From JBPCPM01 sp050999155 (lineage in GTDB: Bacteria > Actinomycetota > Thermoleophilia > Solirubrobacterales > 70-9): a stretch of DNA of 23,766 nucleotides. The position numbers were made by a program, and so were the translations under genes. The notes under the pieces were generated by a model that saw only the letters and a list, made by a program, of their open reading frames with translations, was not told the origin of the DNA and did no database searches. Shown here piece by piece: positions 1 to 8,909 of the stretch. How positions within the stretch are numbered: the stretch's first letter is position 1; each line of letters opens with the position of its first letter. Where the stretch lies: the NCBI GenBank assembly GCA_050999155.1, contig JBPCPM010000032.1, positions 1 to 23,766 of the forward strand, read 5' to 3'.

Positions 1-2
1 CC

Positions 3-515
3 CCTCTCCCGCCTTCTCTCCTACCCCCTCCCCCCCCGGAGCTGCAAGCCGGCCGGCTTGACCTCGGCATCGTCCGGCCGCCCATCGACGCGCAGGGACT
101 CGCAACCGAGACGCTGCTGACCGAAGAGCTCGTGGCGGTGGTTCCCGAGCTCTCCTCCCTCGGTAAGCGGACCATCACCGCCGAGGATCTCGCCGGCGAG
201 CCTCTGGTGATGCTGGCGCGGGAGGTGGTGCCCGGCCTGTACGACCAGATCCTGGAGCTACGACGCACGCAGGCCGCCGGCGGCCCGATCGCGCAGGAAG
301 CCACCAGCATCCAGGCGGTGCTCGGGCTGGTGGCTGCGGGGCTGGGAATCGCCGTGTTGCCGGGGTCCGTGCAAGGACTGAGCCGCGAAGGCATCGCGTT
401 TGCCGCCATCCGCCCCTCCCAGCCCACGATGATGGTGGCGGCTTGGCGCCGGGATGCTTCCTCGGCGCTGATCGACGCGTTCCTCGCCGCCGTACGCTCC
501 GCCGACGGACGGTAG
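3..515 (+). CDS. LysR-type regulator, C-terminal effector-binding domain (5' partial)
   Basis: This is the C-terminal part of a LysR-family transcriptional regulator. The effector-binding domain starts in frame near base 39 with the family hallmark LDLGIVRPP. It continues with a stretch around TEELVAVVP, a EPLVMLAREVVPGLYD segment, and a late AAGLGIAVLPGSV strand-turn typical of the type 2 periplasmic-binding fold. The N-terminal winged helix lies outside the window. A GTG at 132 could be read as a start, but homologous sequence continues upstream of it, so the gene is truncated by the window edge. Bases 1-38 are almost pure pyrimidine and encode proline-rich sequence unlike the family, so they are probably unreliable. 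The gene converges on the hemerythrin gene. The effector and targets cannot be deduced. Confidence 0.85.
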   Translation, partial: PLPPSLLPPPPPELQAGRLDLGIVRPPIDAQGLATETLLTEELVAVVPELSSLGKRTITAEDLAGEPLVMLAREVVPGLYDQILELRRTQAAGGPIAQEATSIQAVLGLVAAGLGIAVLPGSVQGLSREGIAFAAIRPSQPTMMVAAWRRDASSALIDAFLAAVRSADGR

Positions 516-516
516 A

Positions 517-536
517 AGCGTCGAGCGCTCGGCGCT
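517..536. repeat. 20-bp near-perfect palindrome between convergent genes
   Basis: AGCGTCGAGCGCTCGGCGCT is self-complementary except for one mismatched pair. It sits just after the LysR stop codon and before the convergent hemerythrin stop. Its 10-bp core CGAGCGCTCG recurs twice at the other convergent junction near 17961-18005. It could act as a bidirectional terminator or be a small dispersed palindrome. No T-tract follows. Confidence 0.45.
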
Positions 537-559
537 GGGGCGGTCGGCGGCGAGAACCC

Positions 560-988
560 CTAGGCGACCGCGGCAGCCTCGGCCTCGGCGACCGCCGTCG
601 CCAGCGCCGGCGTGTCGAGAGCGCGCTCGATCGCCGGGAAGACCTCGCGCTCCTCCAACCGCACGTGCGCGGCAAGCCGCTCGCCGAGCTCCTCGAGCTG
701 CGGCGGGTCCGGCTCCCCGCCGGCCAACCGCCGGGCACGGGTCCGAATCCACAGGTGGTCGAGGAGCATCGAGGTGACCAGCGCCTCATCGACCGGGCCG
801 GCCTCAGCCCAGGCGGGCAGCAGCACCTCTTCCTCGATCCGGAAATGTATGGCTCCGTGCTGCCGCCAGAAGCGCAGGAAGCCCTCCAGGGTGGCGGATC
901 GGTCGGCCTCGCGCCGCAGCAGCCGGGCGATGACCAGGGCTTGATGGTGGTCGCGCGAGAGCGACTGGAGCGCCTCGTCGCGCTTCAC
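560..988 (-). CDS. Hemerythrin HHE cation-binding domain protein
   Basis: A 142-residue protein forming one four-helix hemerythrin-like domain. Candidate diiron ligands appear in the expected order: His14/His15 (SRDHHQAL), His48 with Glu52 (HFRIEEE), His78 (LLDHLWIRT), and His108 with Glu112 (AAHVRLEEREVFP). Proteins of this family bind O2 or NO, or buffer iron and oxidative stress, in the cytoplasm. The start chosen is the GTG at 988, which directly precedes the conserved helix; no strong Shine-Dalgarno is visible. It is the third gene of a minus-strand run, 38 bp behind the polytopic membrane protein and downstream of a cysteine-rich regulator. This context favours a role in O2/NO sensing or scavenging, which is inference. 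Confidence 0.9.
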   Translation of the reverse strand: MKRDEALQSLSRDHHQALVIARLLRREADRSATLEGFLRFWRQHGAIHFRIEEEVLLPAWAEAGPVDEALVTSMLLDHLWIRTRARRLAGGEPDPPQLEELGERLAAHVRLEEREVFPAIERALDTPALATAVAEAEAAAVA

Positions 989-1026
989 CGGACGGACAGG
1001 AGATCGGGGGCGGGACGCGTCATCGC

Positions 1027-2313
1027 TCAGACCCTGGGCCGGGCCACCGACAGCACCTGCCGCGCGAGCGAGAGCACCCGCACGCCCAGCAGCAGGTAGA
1101 TGCCCATCAGGACGACCAGCGTCACGCCGTGAAGCATGTCGAGTCCACCGAGCTGGGCCGCGCCGAGGCCGAGCGCGGCCAGCGATGCGATCACGACCAC
1201 GGCCGAGTCGATGCCCGGTCGCGGGGACGGCAATGGGCGCGAAGCGTCATGGACCCGGACGACGACCGCAAGCAGGTGCAGCAGGGAGCCGAGCACGGTC
1301 AGCCCGATCCATCCGGCGACGAGCAGGGTGCCCACGGCGGCCCGCTGGGTCCCGGCGAGGGCCTCGCCGGGGCCGGATCCGATTGCGCCGACGACGACCA
1401 CCGCGAGCCCGGCCACGAGCAGCAGCTGGCCGGCCGTCAGCATCCGCGCCGGCAGCGATAGCGGTCGGGGCGCGGCTCGCAGCGAGGCGGCCATGTTGAC
1501 GCAGAGCAGGGCCGTCGCGCCGGCCAGCGCGATCCAGCCGCCGATCGCCAGCGGATCGACGCCCCAGCCGTAGCCGGTGGCGAGGGCAAGGGTGCCGCCG
1601 ACCCAGGCGGCGAAGGTCGGCGCCTGCAGCCGGGGGAGCGCCAGCGCGGTCCGTGTCAGCGACGGGTAGAACGTGTGAAGGGTGCCGACGATCGCGGTGC
1701 CGAACCAGCCGGCGACGTTGAGCGACATGTGGGCGGCGAGCAGGTTGCCCCAGCTCCAGGCCGCTCCCTCCGCCACCAGCACGCCGGCCACGATCCCCGC
1801 GGCCAGCAGGCCGGCGGCCGCCCGGTACCACCGGGTCGCCCACGGGACCGTCTGCAAGGAGCGCCGCTGCATCGCGGACAGGCCGGCGTGGTAGAGCCCC
1901 AGGGCGCTGAGCAGAAGCGCCGCCGCGAGCCACAGCAGGGGGCTCGAGTCCGCAGGCACGCCGACGGCGAGCAGGATCGTCCCCAGGTTCCAGGCGCCCA
2001 GCTGGGCGCGGATCAAGCGCCGGCCCGGTCGCTCGGTGGCCAAGAACGCGCCGGCGAAGAACTGGCTCGCACCGAGCACGAGCTGCGAGACGCCGCCGAC
2101 GAAGGCCAGGTGCAACGCCAGCCACCGGCCCCAGGCCCACGGCTCGGTCGCGGCGTACACGCCGGCAACGGCCGCCGCGAGCAGCATGGCGATGCCGGCG
2201 ACGAAGAACGACCCCACGAGGTCGGTCGGCCGCACCCCGGCGCCCGGACGCGAGCGGTGGCGGCAGCGGCTCCCGGCCGCCCGCGACCCGGACCGCGGAT
2301 CCGCAGCGCTCAC
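1027..2313 (-). CDS. Polytopic membrane protein, NnrS/heme-copper-oxidase-like
   Basis: About 428 residues with some 11-12 hydrophobic segments. Histidines lie inside or next to the helices: LHLAFVGGVSQL, AAHMSLNVAGWFGT, VGTLHTFYPSLTRT, GSLLHLLAVVVRVH and DMLHGVTL. This spacing resembles NnrS-type and heme-copper-oxidase-subunit-I-like proteins associated with nitric oxide metabolism, but I cannot place it in an exact family. A much longer open frame extends to 2784, but it is antiparallel-frame noise over the upstream regulator. The GTG at 2313 overlaps the regulator's TGA as GTGA, so that start is preferred; a second GTG at residue 27 (VRPTDL) is possible. The gene is translationally coupled to the regulator and followed by the hemerythrin. 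Confidence 0.75.
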   Translation of the reverse strand: MSAADPRSGSRAAGSRCRHRSRPGAGVRPTDLVGSFFVAGIAMLLAAAVAGVYAATEPWAWGRWLALHLAFVGGVSQLVLGASQFFAGAFLATERPGRRLIRAQLGAWNLGTILLAVGVPADSSPLLWLAAALLLSALGLYHAGLSAMQRRSLQTVPWATRWYRAAAGLLAAGIVAGVLVAEGAAWSWGNLLAAHMSLNVAGWFGTAIVGTLHTFYPSLTRTALALPRLQAPTFAAWVGGTLALATGYGWGVDPLAIGGWIALAGATALLCVNMAASLRAAPRPLSLPARMLTAGQLLLVAGLAVVVVGAIGSGPGEALAGTQRAAVGTLLVAGWIGLTVLGSLLHLLAVVVRVHDASRPLPSPRPGIDSAVVVIASLAALGLGAAQLGGLDMLHGVTLVVLMGIYLLLGVRVLSLARQVLSVARPRV

Positions 2314-3005
2314 TCTCGCCCGCCGGAGGGCGCCGATGCGCTCTCGTCGCGCCCGACGCCGGCCACCTCGACCAGGCATCCGGCGCGATCGGGGTCGTGG
2401 GGCTCGAACCGGGTCAGCTCGCTCGAAGGGTCGATCTCGTCGAGAAGTCCGAGGGTGATGCCCTTGTGCAGCGTGCAGACGACCTCCGGGTTGTCGCGGA
2501 CCGAGGCCCGGTACGGGCAGTTGCACAGCGTGCAGCGCAGGCTCCCCTCGCCGTCGACCTCGACCGCCGGCTGGAACCCCAGCGCGCTGAACACGTCTCG
2601 GATGGCCCGTTCCGGATCGCCGCCTTCGGAGGGGGCGATCTCCCTGCCGATCTCGCGGCCCGCCTCTTCCACCCGTCGGAGCTGGTCCGGGGAGCTGGAA
2701 ACCGCGCGCGCCAGCCAGCCGGAGAGCTCGGCGTAGGCCTCGGGGCGCTCTCCGGCGGGGCTGGCCCCGGGAGCGATCGACCACTCGTCGCGCGGCCGGC
2801 CGCGTCCTCGGCTGCGCCGGCTGCGCGTGAGCAGGCCGGCGTCGTTCATCAGCACGAGTTGGCGTCGGACGCCGTTGGGGTGCAGGTCCAGGCGCGCGGC
2901 GAGCTCCTCGGTGCTCGCGGCCCGGCGAAGCTCCTCCAGCGCTTGGAACAGCCGGGCCCGGGTCGGCTGGGCGAGCAGGTTGGCGCCCTCGGTTGGGAGG
3001 TCCAT
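2310..3005 (-). CDS. Winged-helix regulator with C-terminal cysteine cluster (COG2345/SufR-like)
   Basis: About 231 residues. An N-terminal helix-turn-helix (roughly residues 15-60, including STEELAARLDLHPNGVRRQL) is followed by a basic wing and a linker. The C-terminal domain contains CTLCNCPYR, then VVCTLHKGITLGLL about 14 residues later, then a last Cys in AGCLVEVAG. This cysteine arrangement is typical of COG2345 regulators related to SufR, in which cysteines can hold an Fe-S cluster; redox or NO sensing is therefore plausible. Two ATGs are possible, at 3014 and 3005. I chose 3005 because a GATTAT box ends exactly 7 nt before it with TTGATT 18 bp further upstream, fitting a leaderless transcript. 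The 3' end overlaps the membrane protein. Autoregulation through TGTGTAAAT sites is inferred. Confidence 0.85.
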   Translation of the reverse strand: MDLPTEGANLLAQPTRARLFQALEELRRAASTEELAARLDLHPNGVRRQLVLMNDAGLLTRSRRSRGRGRPRDEWSIAPGASPAGERPEAYAELSGWLARAVSSSPDQLRRVEEAGREIGREIAPSEGGDPERAIRDVFSALGFQPAVEVDGEGSLRCTLCNCPYRASVRDNPEVVCTLHKGITLGLLDEIDPSSELTRFEPHDPDRAGCLVEVAGVGRDESASAPSGGRE

Positions 3006-3012
3006 CGCGACC

Positions 3013-3042
3013 ATAATCTCACATTGACCCTGTGTAAATCAA
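3013..3042 (-). promoter_or_regulatory. Candidate promoter of the cysteine-rich regulator
   Basis: Reading the minus strand, TTGATT (3042-3037) and GATTAT (3018-3013) are separated by 18 bp, and the ATG at 3005 begins 7 nt after the second box. This matches a sigma70-type promoter giving a leaderless mRNA. The first TGTGTAAAT repeat overlaps its -35 region, so a protein bound there should repress the regulator's own operon. Confidence 0.55.
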
Positions 3043-3084
3043 CCGGGCACTCTGATACCTTTCACCCATCGTAGATGTGTAAAT
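3031..3084. promoter_or_regulatory. Direct repeats TGTGTAAAT in the divergent regulator/ferredoxin promoter region
   Basis: TGTGTAAAT occurs at 3031-3039 and again at 3076-3084, in the same orientation and 45 bp apart (start to start). Both copies are AT-rich in a GC-rich genome and lie in the only shared control region of the two divergent units. The first overlaps the regulator's -35. The second lies just upstream of the ferredoxin ribosome-binding site. A TGATACCT extended -10 (3053-3060) lies between them. They are good candidates for operators of the adjacent HTH protein. Confidence 0.5.
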
Positions 3085-3090
3085 AGAGGG

Positions 3091-3096
3091 AAGGAG
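3091..3096 (+). promoter_or_regulatory. Shine-Dalgarno AAGGAG that fixes the ferredoxin start
   Basis: AAGGAG lies 6 nt upstream of the GTG at 3103. An ATG at 3101 overlaps this GTG but is followed at once by TGA, so the GTG is the start. This is one of the few strong Shine-Dalgarno sites in the window. Confidence 0.7.
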
Positions 3097-3102
3097 CCTC
3101 AT

Positions 3103-3363
3103 GTGACCTACGTGATCGCAGAGCCGTGCATCGGCACCAAGGACAACTCCTGCGTAGAGGTCTGCCCCGTCGACTGCATCCACCCCAGCCCCGACGAGCA
3201 GGGCTACGAGGCCGCCGAGATGCTCTACATCGATCCCGACGAGTGCATCGATTGCGACGCCTGCGTCGAGGCCTGCCCGGTGGACGCGATCTTCTCCGAG
3301 GACCAGGTTCCCCCCGAGTGGCACCGCTTCATCGAAGTCAACGCCGCCTACTACCAGCCATGA
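3103..3363 (+). CDS. fdxA: 7Fe ferredoxin ([3Fe-4S][4Fe-4S])
   Basis: An 86-residue electron-transfer protein of the seven-iron ferredoxin type. Cys9, Cys17, Cys21 and Cys58 are placed for the [3Fe-4S] cluster; in Cys9-x7-Cys17 the gap replaces the usual CxxC pair. Cys48, Cys51, Cys54 and Cys25 are placed for the [4Fe-4S] cluster (CIDCDACVEACP). The TYVIAEPCIGTKD start and the PEWHRFIEVNA C-terminal region are typical of actinobacterial FdxA. Such ferredoxins donate electrons to P450s, oxidoreductases and stress enzymes in the cytoplasm. The gene is divergent from the cysteine-rich regulator, shares its control region, and overlaps the next gene by ATGA. Confidence 0.95.
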   Translation: MTYVIAEPCIGTKDNSCVEVCPVDCIHPSPDEQGYEAAEMLYIDPDECIDCDACVEACPVDAIFSEDQVPPEWHRFIEVNAAYYQP

Positions 3364-3830
3364 GTGCGACCCTGAGGGCGCCCGCCCACCCGCTGCGAAT
3401 TGTCGCCCTCGGGGGCTTGGGCGCCGGGGTAATCGCCCTCACGATCCGCCTCTCGATGTTCTTCGACCGAGGAAGCTGGCTGGTGGCGTATCTGTTGCTG
3501 GTCGGATTCCTCGCTCCGCTCCTGCTCGCCCGAGGACAGCGCCGGCTCGACCCCTACGGAGAGTGCGAGAGCCTGCAGGCTGCTCTCTGGGCGCTCGGGG
3601 TTGTCGCCGTGCCGGCGGGAGTGTTTGCCGACGCACGCCTACTCGTGGTGGTGGGGGCCGTTGCGCTGTGGGGTTCACTGGCCGTCATGGCGCAAGCGGC
3701 GTTCGCGCCGGCCCGGGCGGAAGCGCGAACGGCCGTACCCCACCGATGGCCGCATCCGTTCTTAATGGCGGTGATGGCAATCAGCGCAGGAATCGGTCTC
3801 GCCCTGGCCTGGGATCGGCCGTGGATCTAG
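3360..3830 (+). CDS. Small integral membrane protein, unknown function
   Basis: A 156-residue protein I do not recognise. It starts with an ATG that overlaps the ferredoxin stop (ATGA), so the two are translationally coupled. Four hydrophobic segments are visible: around residues 12-30 (LRIVALGGLGAGVIALTI), 38-56 (SWLVAYLLLVGFLAPLLLA), a long stretch around 73-118, and 136-152 near the C-terminus. The loops are short and carry few charged residues. No histidine or cysteine motif suggests a cofactor. The tight coupling suggests it works with the ferredoxin or is its membrane partner, but this is inference only. Confidence 0.7.
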   Translation: MSATLRAPAHPLRIVALGGLGAGVIALTIRLSMFFDRGSWLVAYLLLVGFLAPLLLARGQRRLDPYGECESLQAALWALGVVAVPAGVFADARLLVVVGAVALWGSLAVMAQAAFAPARAEARTAVPHRWPHPFLMAVMAISAGIGLALAWDRPWI

Positions 3831-3847
3831 CTCCGAGTAGGCCTCAA

Positions 3848-3863
3848 GGAGCGGTGCGCCTCC
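3848..3863. terminator. Possible bidirectional terminator hairpin
   Basis: GGAGCG, a three-base loop GTG, then CGCCTCC form a short GC-rich stem with one bulge. It lies in the 38-bp gap between the convergent small membrane protein gene and the aconitase gene. There is no T-tract, so the call rests on position and pairing only. Confidence 0.3.
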
Positions 3864-3868
3864 GCGGT

Positions 3869-6685
<2,817 letters not shown>

Positions 6686-6691
6686 GATCGG

Positions 6692-6697
6692 AGACTA
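6692..6697 (-). promoter_or_regulatory. Candidate -10 box TAGTCT of a leaderless acnA transcript
   Basis: On the minus strand TAGTCT is followed by six bases and the acnA ATG at 6685. No Shine-Dalgarno lies between them. The TAnnnT form and the spacing match other starts in this window. No clear -35 is visible. Confidence 0.5.
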
Positions 6698-6741
6698 GAC
6701 GGGAGCGGACGGCCTGTGGTCGGGGGTTATCACGGAGGGCC

Positions 6742-6765
6742 AGCGCTCCTGAGGATGGGAGCGCT
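6742..6765. repeat. 8-bp inverted repeat upstream of acnA
   Basis: AGCGCTCC and GGAGCGCT pair across an 8-base loop, in the gap between the acnA promoter and the end of the small unknown gene. The gap 6686-6950 holds no supportable gene; all frames there look like noise. The hairpin could terminate the small gene (minus strand) or be an operator for acnA. Nothing decides between these. Confidence 0.3.
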
Positions 6766-6950
6766 CAGCGGCCGCGATGACCGGCCGGGACCGTTACGGA
6801 CGAGCGGGAACGCCGCGAGGCCGAGGAGATCCTGCTGCGTCGTTTCTCGATCGCTCATCCCAGCCGCGGCTGAGGCGTGAAGTCCGGGTGCATCGGAGCA
6901 TCAGCGTCATGACGAAGACGGAGTGGGCCGTCGCCAGCCGTCCTGCGCGC

Positions 6951-7142
6951 TCAGCGGTGGTCCCCATGCTCGCGCAGATGGGCCAACAGCCGGGGATCGT
7001 CGGACTCCAAGCGGTCGATCGGCTCGCCGTAGCAGGTGCGCAGCTCGACGACTGCACGTTTACCGGTCAGCTTGAGGATTCGGTACTCGGCTCCGTGATC
7101 CACCCACCTCCGCAGCGCGTCGACGGGATCGTCAGGGTCCAT
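6951..7142 (-). CDS. Small conserved-looking protein of unknown function
   Basis: A 63-residue soluble protein. It begins with an acidic segment (MDPDDPVDALRRW), followed by strand-like sequence (YRILKLTGKRAVVEL) and then RTCYGEPIDRLESDDPRLLAHLREH. The mix of hydrophobic strands, the Cys-Tyr-Gly-Glu-Pro turn and a terminal helix looks like a real folded small protein rather than a chance frame. I have an impression of similar small proteins in Solirubrobacterales but cannot name a family. The ATG at 7142 lies in the palindrome ATGGATCCAT (7141-7150). It stands alone between acnA and the divergent SDR gene. Confidence 0.7.
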   Translation of the reverse strand: MDPDDPVDALRRWVDHGAEYRILKLTGKRAVVELRTCYGEPIDRLESDDPRLLAHLREHGDHR

Positions 7143-7277
7143 GGATCCATTGAAGCACGGGGTGGCCGCGCGGACTGGTCGCGCCGGGCTTCACCGTCAC
7201 TTTCCCCCGCCGAGCGAGGATGGACGGTGCGCCAGCGCTAGGCCCACGGTGTGGCTGGTCTTCGGCTTTGCTCCGGG

Positions 7278-7283
7278 TAAGGT
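7278..7283 (+). promoter_or_regulatory. Candidate -10 box TAAGGT of a leaderless SDR transcript
   Basis: TAAGGT is followed by exactly 7 nt and the GTG at 7291. There is no Shine-Dalgarno in between. This supports 7291 rather than the upstream in-frame ATG at 7141 as the start. Confidence 0.6.
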
Positions 7284-7290
7284 TTCCGCG

Positions 7291-8097
7291 GTGCCCCTGC
7301 CTGATCCGACTCCCGGAACCGCCGCGTTGGTCACCGGTGCCTCCTCGGGCATCGGCGCCGAGCTGGCCCGCGGCCTGGCGCGCCGGGGACACGCCGTCGT
7401 CCTCGTCGCCCGGCGACGAGGACGGCTCGAGGCGCTCGCCGAGGAGCTGTCGGATGAGCACGGCGTCGCGACCACGGTCATCTCGGCCGACCTCGCCGAC
7501 CCCGGAGACCGCGATGCCATGGTCGCCCTGATCGACGAGAAGGGCCTCGAGATCTCGATTCTGGCCAACAACGCTGGGCTGGGAGACTTCGGCCCCTTCG
7601 CCGAGGCGGACCGCGAACGGTTGCTGCAGATGGGCCGGGTCAACGTCGAGGCCGTCGTCGATCTGACCAGTCGCTACCTCGGGCCCATGGTCGAGCGGGG
7701 GGAGGGGGCGGTGATCATGATCGCGTCGGGTGCCGCCCACCAGCCCCTGCCCGGATTCGCCGCCTACGCCGCGACCAAGGCCCATGTGCTCGCCCTCTCC
7801 GAAGCCCTGCACGCGGAGGCCTCGGCGGCGGGCGTGACGGTGACCGCGGTCTGCCCGGGGCCGGTCCACACCGAGTTCGGCAAGTCGGCGGGTGTGGGAG
7901 ACGCCGAGTCGGGGGTGCCGGAACCGCTGTGGACCGAGTCGGACCAGATCGCCGAAGCGGCGCTGGAAGGAGCGGACGCCGGCGACCGTGTCGTCAACCC
8001 CGGGCTGGGCATCGGGGTGGCGGCGACGGCAGGACGCTTCGTGCCGCGGGCGGTGCTGTTGCCGCTGGTCCGCACGGCGACCCGCCGCTTCAGCTGA
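7291..8097 (+). CDS. Short-chain dehydrogenase/reductase (SDR)
   Basis: A 268-residue classical SDR oxidoreductase with a Rossmann fold. The NAD(P)-binding motif TGASSGIG is at residues 15-22, NNAG at 93-96, the catalytic Ser at 146 (MIASGAAH), Tyr159 and Lys163 (YAATK), and the CPGPVHTEF loop follows. The ARRRGRLEAL segment after strand 2 carries arginines that favour NADPH. The frame is open back to 7141, but the first 50 residues show no family similarity. The start chosen is the GTG at 7291, placed 7 nt after a TAAGGT box. The substrate cannot be told; the family includes acyl-carrier-protein, steroid and ketone reductases. The hydrolase gene follows after 2 bp. Confidence 0.93.
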   Translation: MPLPDPTPGTAALVTGASSGIGAELARGLARRGHAVVLVARRRGRLEALAEELSDEHGVATTVISADLADPGDRDAMVALIDEKGLEISILANNAGLGDFGPFAEADRERLLQMGRVNVEAVVDLTSRYLGPMVERGEGAVIMIASGAAHQPLPGFAAYAATKAHVLALSEALHAEASAAGVTVTAVCPGPVHTEFGKSAGVGDAESGVPEPLWTESDQIAEAALEGADAGDRVVNPGLGIGVAATAGRFVPRAVLLPLVRTATRRFS

Positions 8098-8099
8098 CG

Positions 8100-8909
8100 G
8101 TGCCCACCCTCGCAATCCGCGACTTCGAGGTCCACTGGTCGGCCACGGGCTCGGGCCCGGCCGTCGTGTGCCTACACGACACGGCGACCGACGGCCGCTG
8201 CTGGGATCCCCTCGTCGCGGCTCTCGACGGCTCCTGTCACACCGTGGTCTACGACCGGCGCGGATGGGGGCGGTCGTCGGCCCCGGAGACCTATCTCGCC
8301 ACCACGGTGGTCGAGCAGGCCGAGGACGCGCGCGCGGTGGCGGCAGCAGCGCTCGATGGCCCCGCGGTCCTCTGCGGGGCGGGCCTCGGGGCGGTCATCT
8401 GCCTCGAGCTCGCCGCGTCTGACCCGCGGCGGTGGCCTGCCGTGATCGCGATCGAGCCGCCGCTGTTCGCCTTCTCCCACGTCGCCACCGAGCAGCTCTC
8501 GGCGGACCGGGCGGCGATCGACGCCGTCGCGCGGTCACGTGGGCCCGCGGCCGTCGCCCGCACGTACCTGGACGGCGAGCTCCCGGGCCTGGGCCCGGCG
8601 GCAGGACGCACGCCGACGGACCTGCAGCAGCCGGCCGTCGACCGCCCCCTCGCGGTATTCGCCGAGCTCGGGTCGGTCCCCGCGTGGCCGCTGCGCTTCG
8701 ACCGCCTGCGGGCCGTCGGTCGGTCGGTGTACCCGGTCTATGGTGCCGACGCCTCGCCGTTGCTGGCCGGCGCAGCGCGGATGCTGGTCGAGCGGGCAGG
8801 GACCGCAAAGCCGCTCGTCACGGACCCCGGCCTGCCGCACTGGGCGCACGCGGCCGAACTCGCCGAACTCGTCGCCTCGGTCGCCCGCCGAGCCCTCGCA
8901 GCTCGCTGA
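8100..8909 (+). CDS. Alpha/beta-hydrolase-fold protein lacking the nucleophile
   Basis: A 269-residue alpha/beta-hydrolase fold protein. Recognisable parts are the early strand and oxyanion-hole region (VVCLHDTATDGRCWDPL), the VVYDRRGWGRS segment, the nucleophile elbow, and a late VYGADASPL acid region (Asp217) with candidate His247 or His250 (LPHWAH). The elbow reads LCGAGLGAVICLEL (Gly93-Ala-Gly95-Leu-Gly97), so the nucleophilic Ser/Cys/Asp position of GxSxG is glycine. Usual esterase or lipase chemistry is therefore unlikely, and the protein may be a binding or non-hydrolytic member. The GTG at 8100 follows the SDR stop by 2 bp, so the pair form an operon. The stop codon lies inside the first REP-like palindrome. 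Confidence 0.85.
   Translation: MPTLAIRDFEVHWSATGSGPAVVCLHDTATDGRCWDPLVAALDGSCHTVVYDRRGWGRSSAPETYLATTVVEQAEDARAVAAAALDGPAVLCGAGLGAVICLELAASDPRRWPAVIAIEPPLFAFSHVATEQLSADRAAIDAVARSRGPAAVARTYLDGELPGLGPAAGRTPTDLQQPAVDRPLAVFAELGSVPAWPLRFDRLRAVGRSVYPVYGADASPLLAGAARMLVERAGTAKPLVTDPGLPHWAHAAELAELVASVARRALAAR

Noticed and set aside
2314..2784. Long N-terminal extension of the polytopic membrane protein
   Set aside because: It lies over the regulator gene in another frame and is arginine-rich noise; the GTGA overlap at 2313 is a better start.
6686..6950. Short frames between acnA and the small unknown gene
   Set aside because: All are arginine/serine-rich, without start signals or recognisable motifs; only a small inverted repeat is supported there.
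7141..7290. Upstream in-frame start of the SDR gene
   Set aside because: The extra 50 residues lack SDR similarity and precede the TAAGGT box that places the start at 7291.
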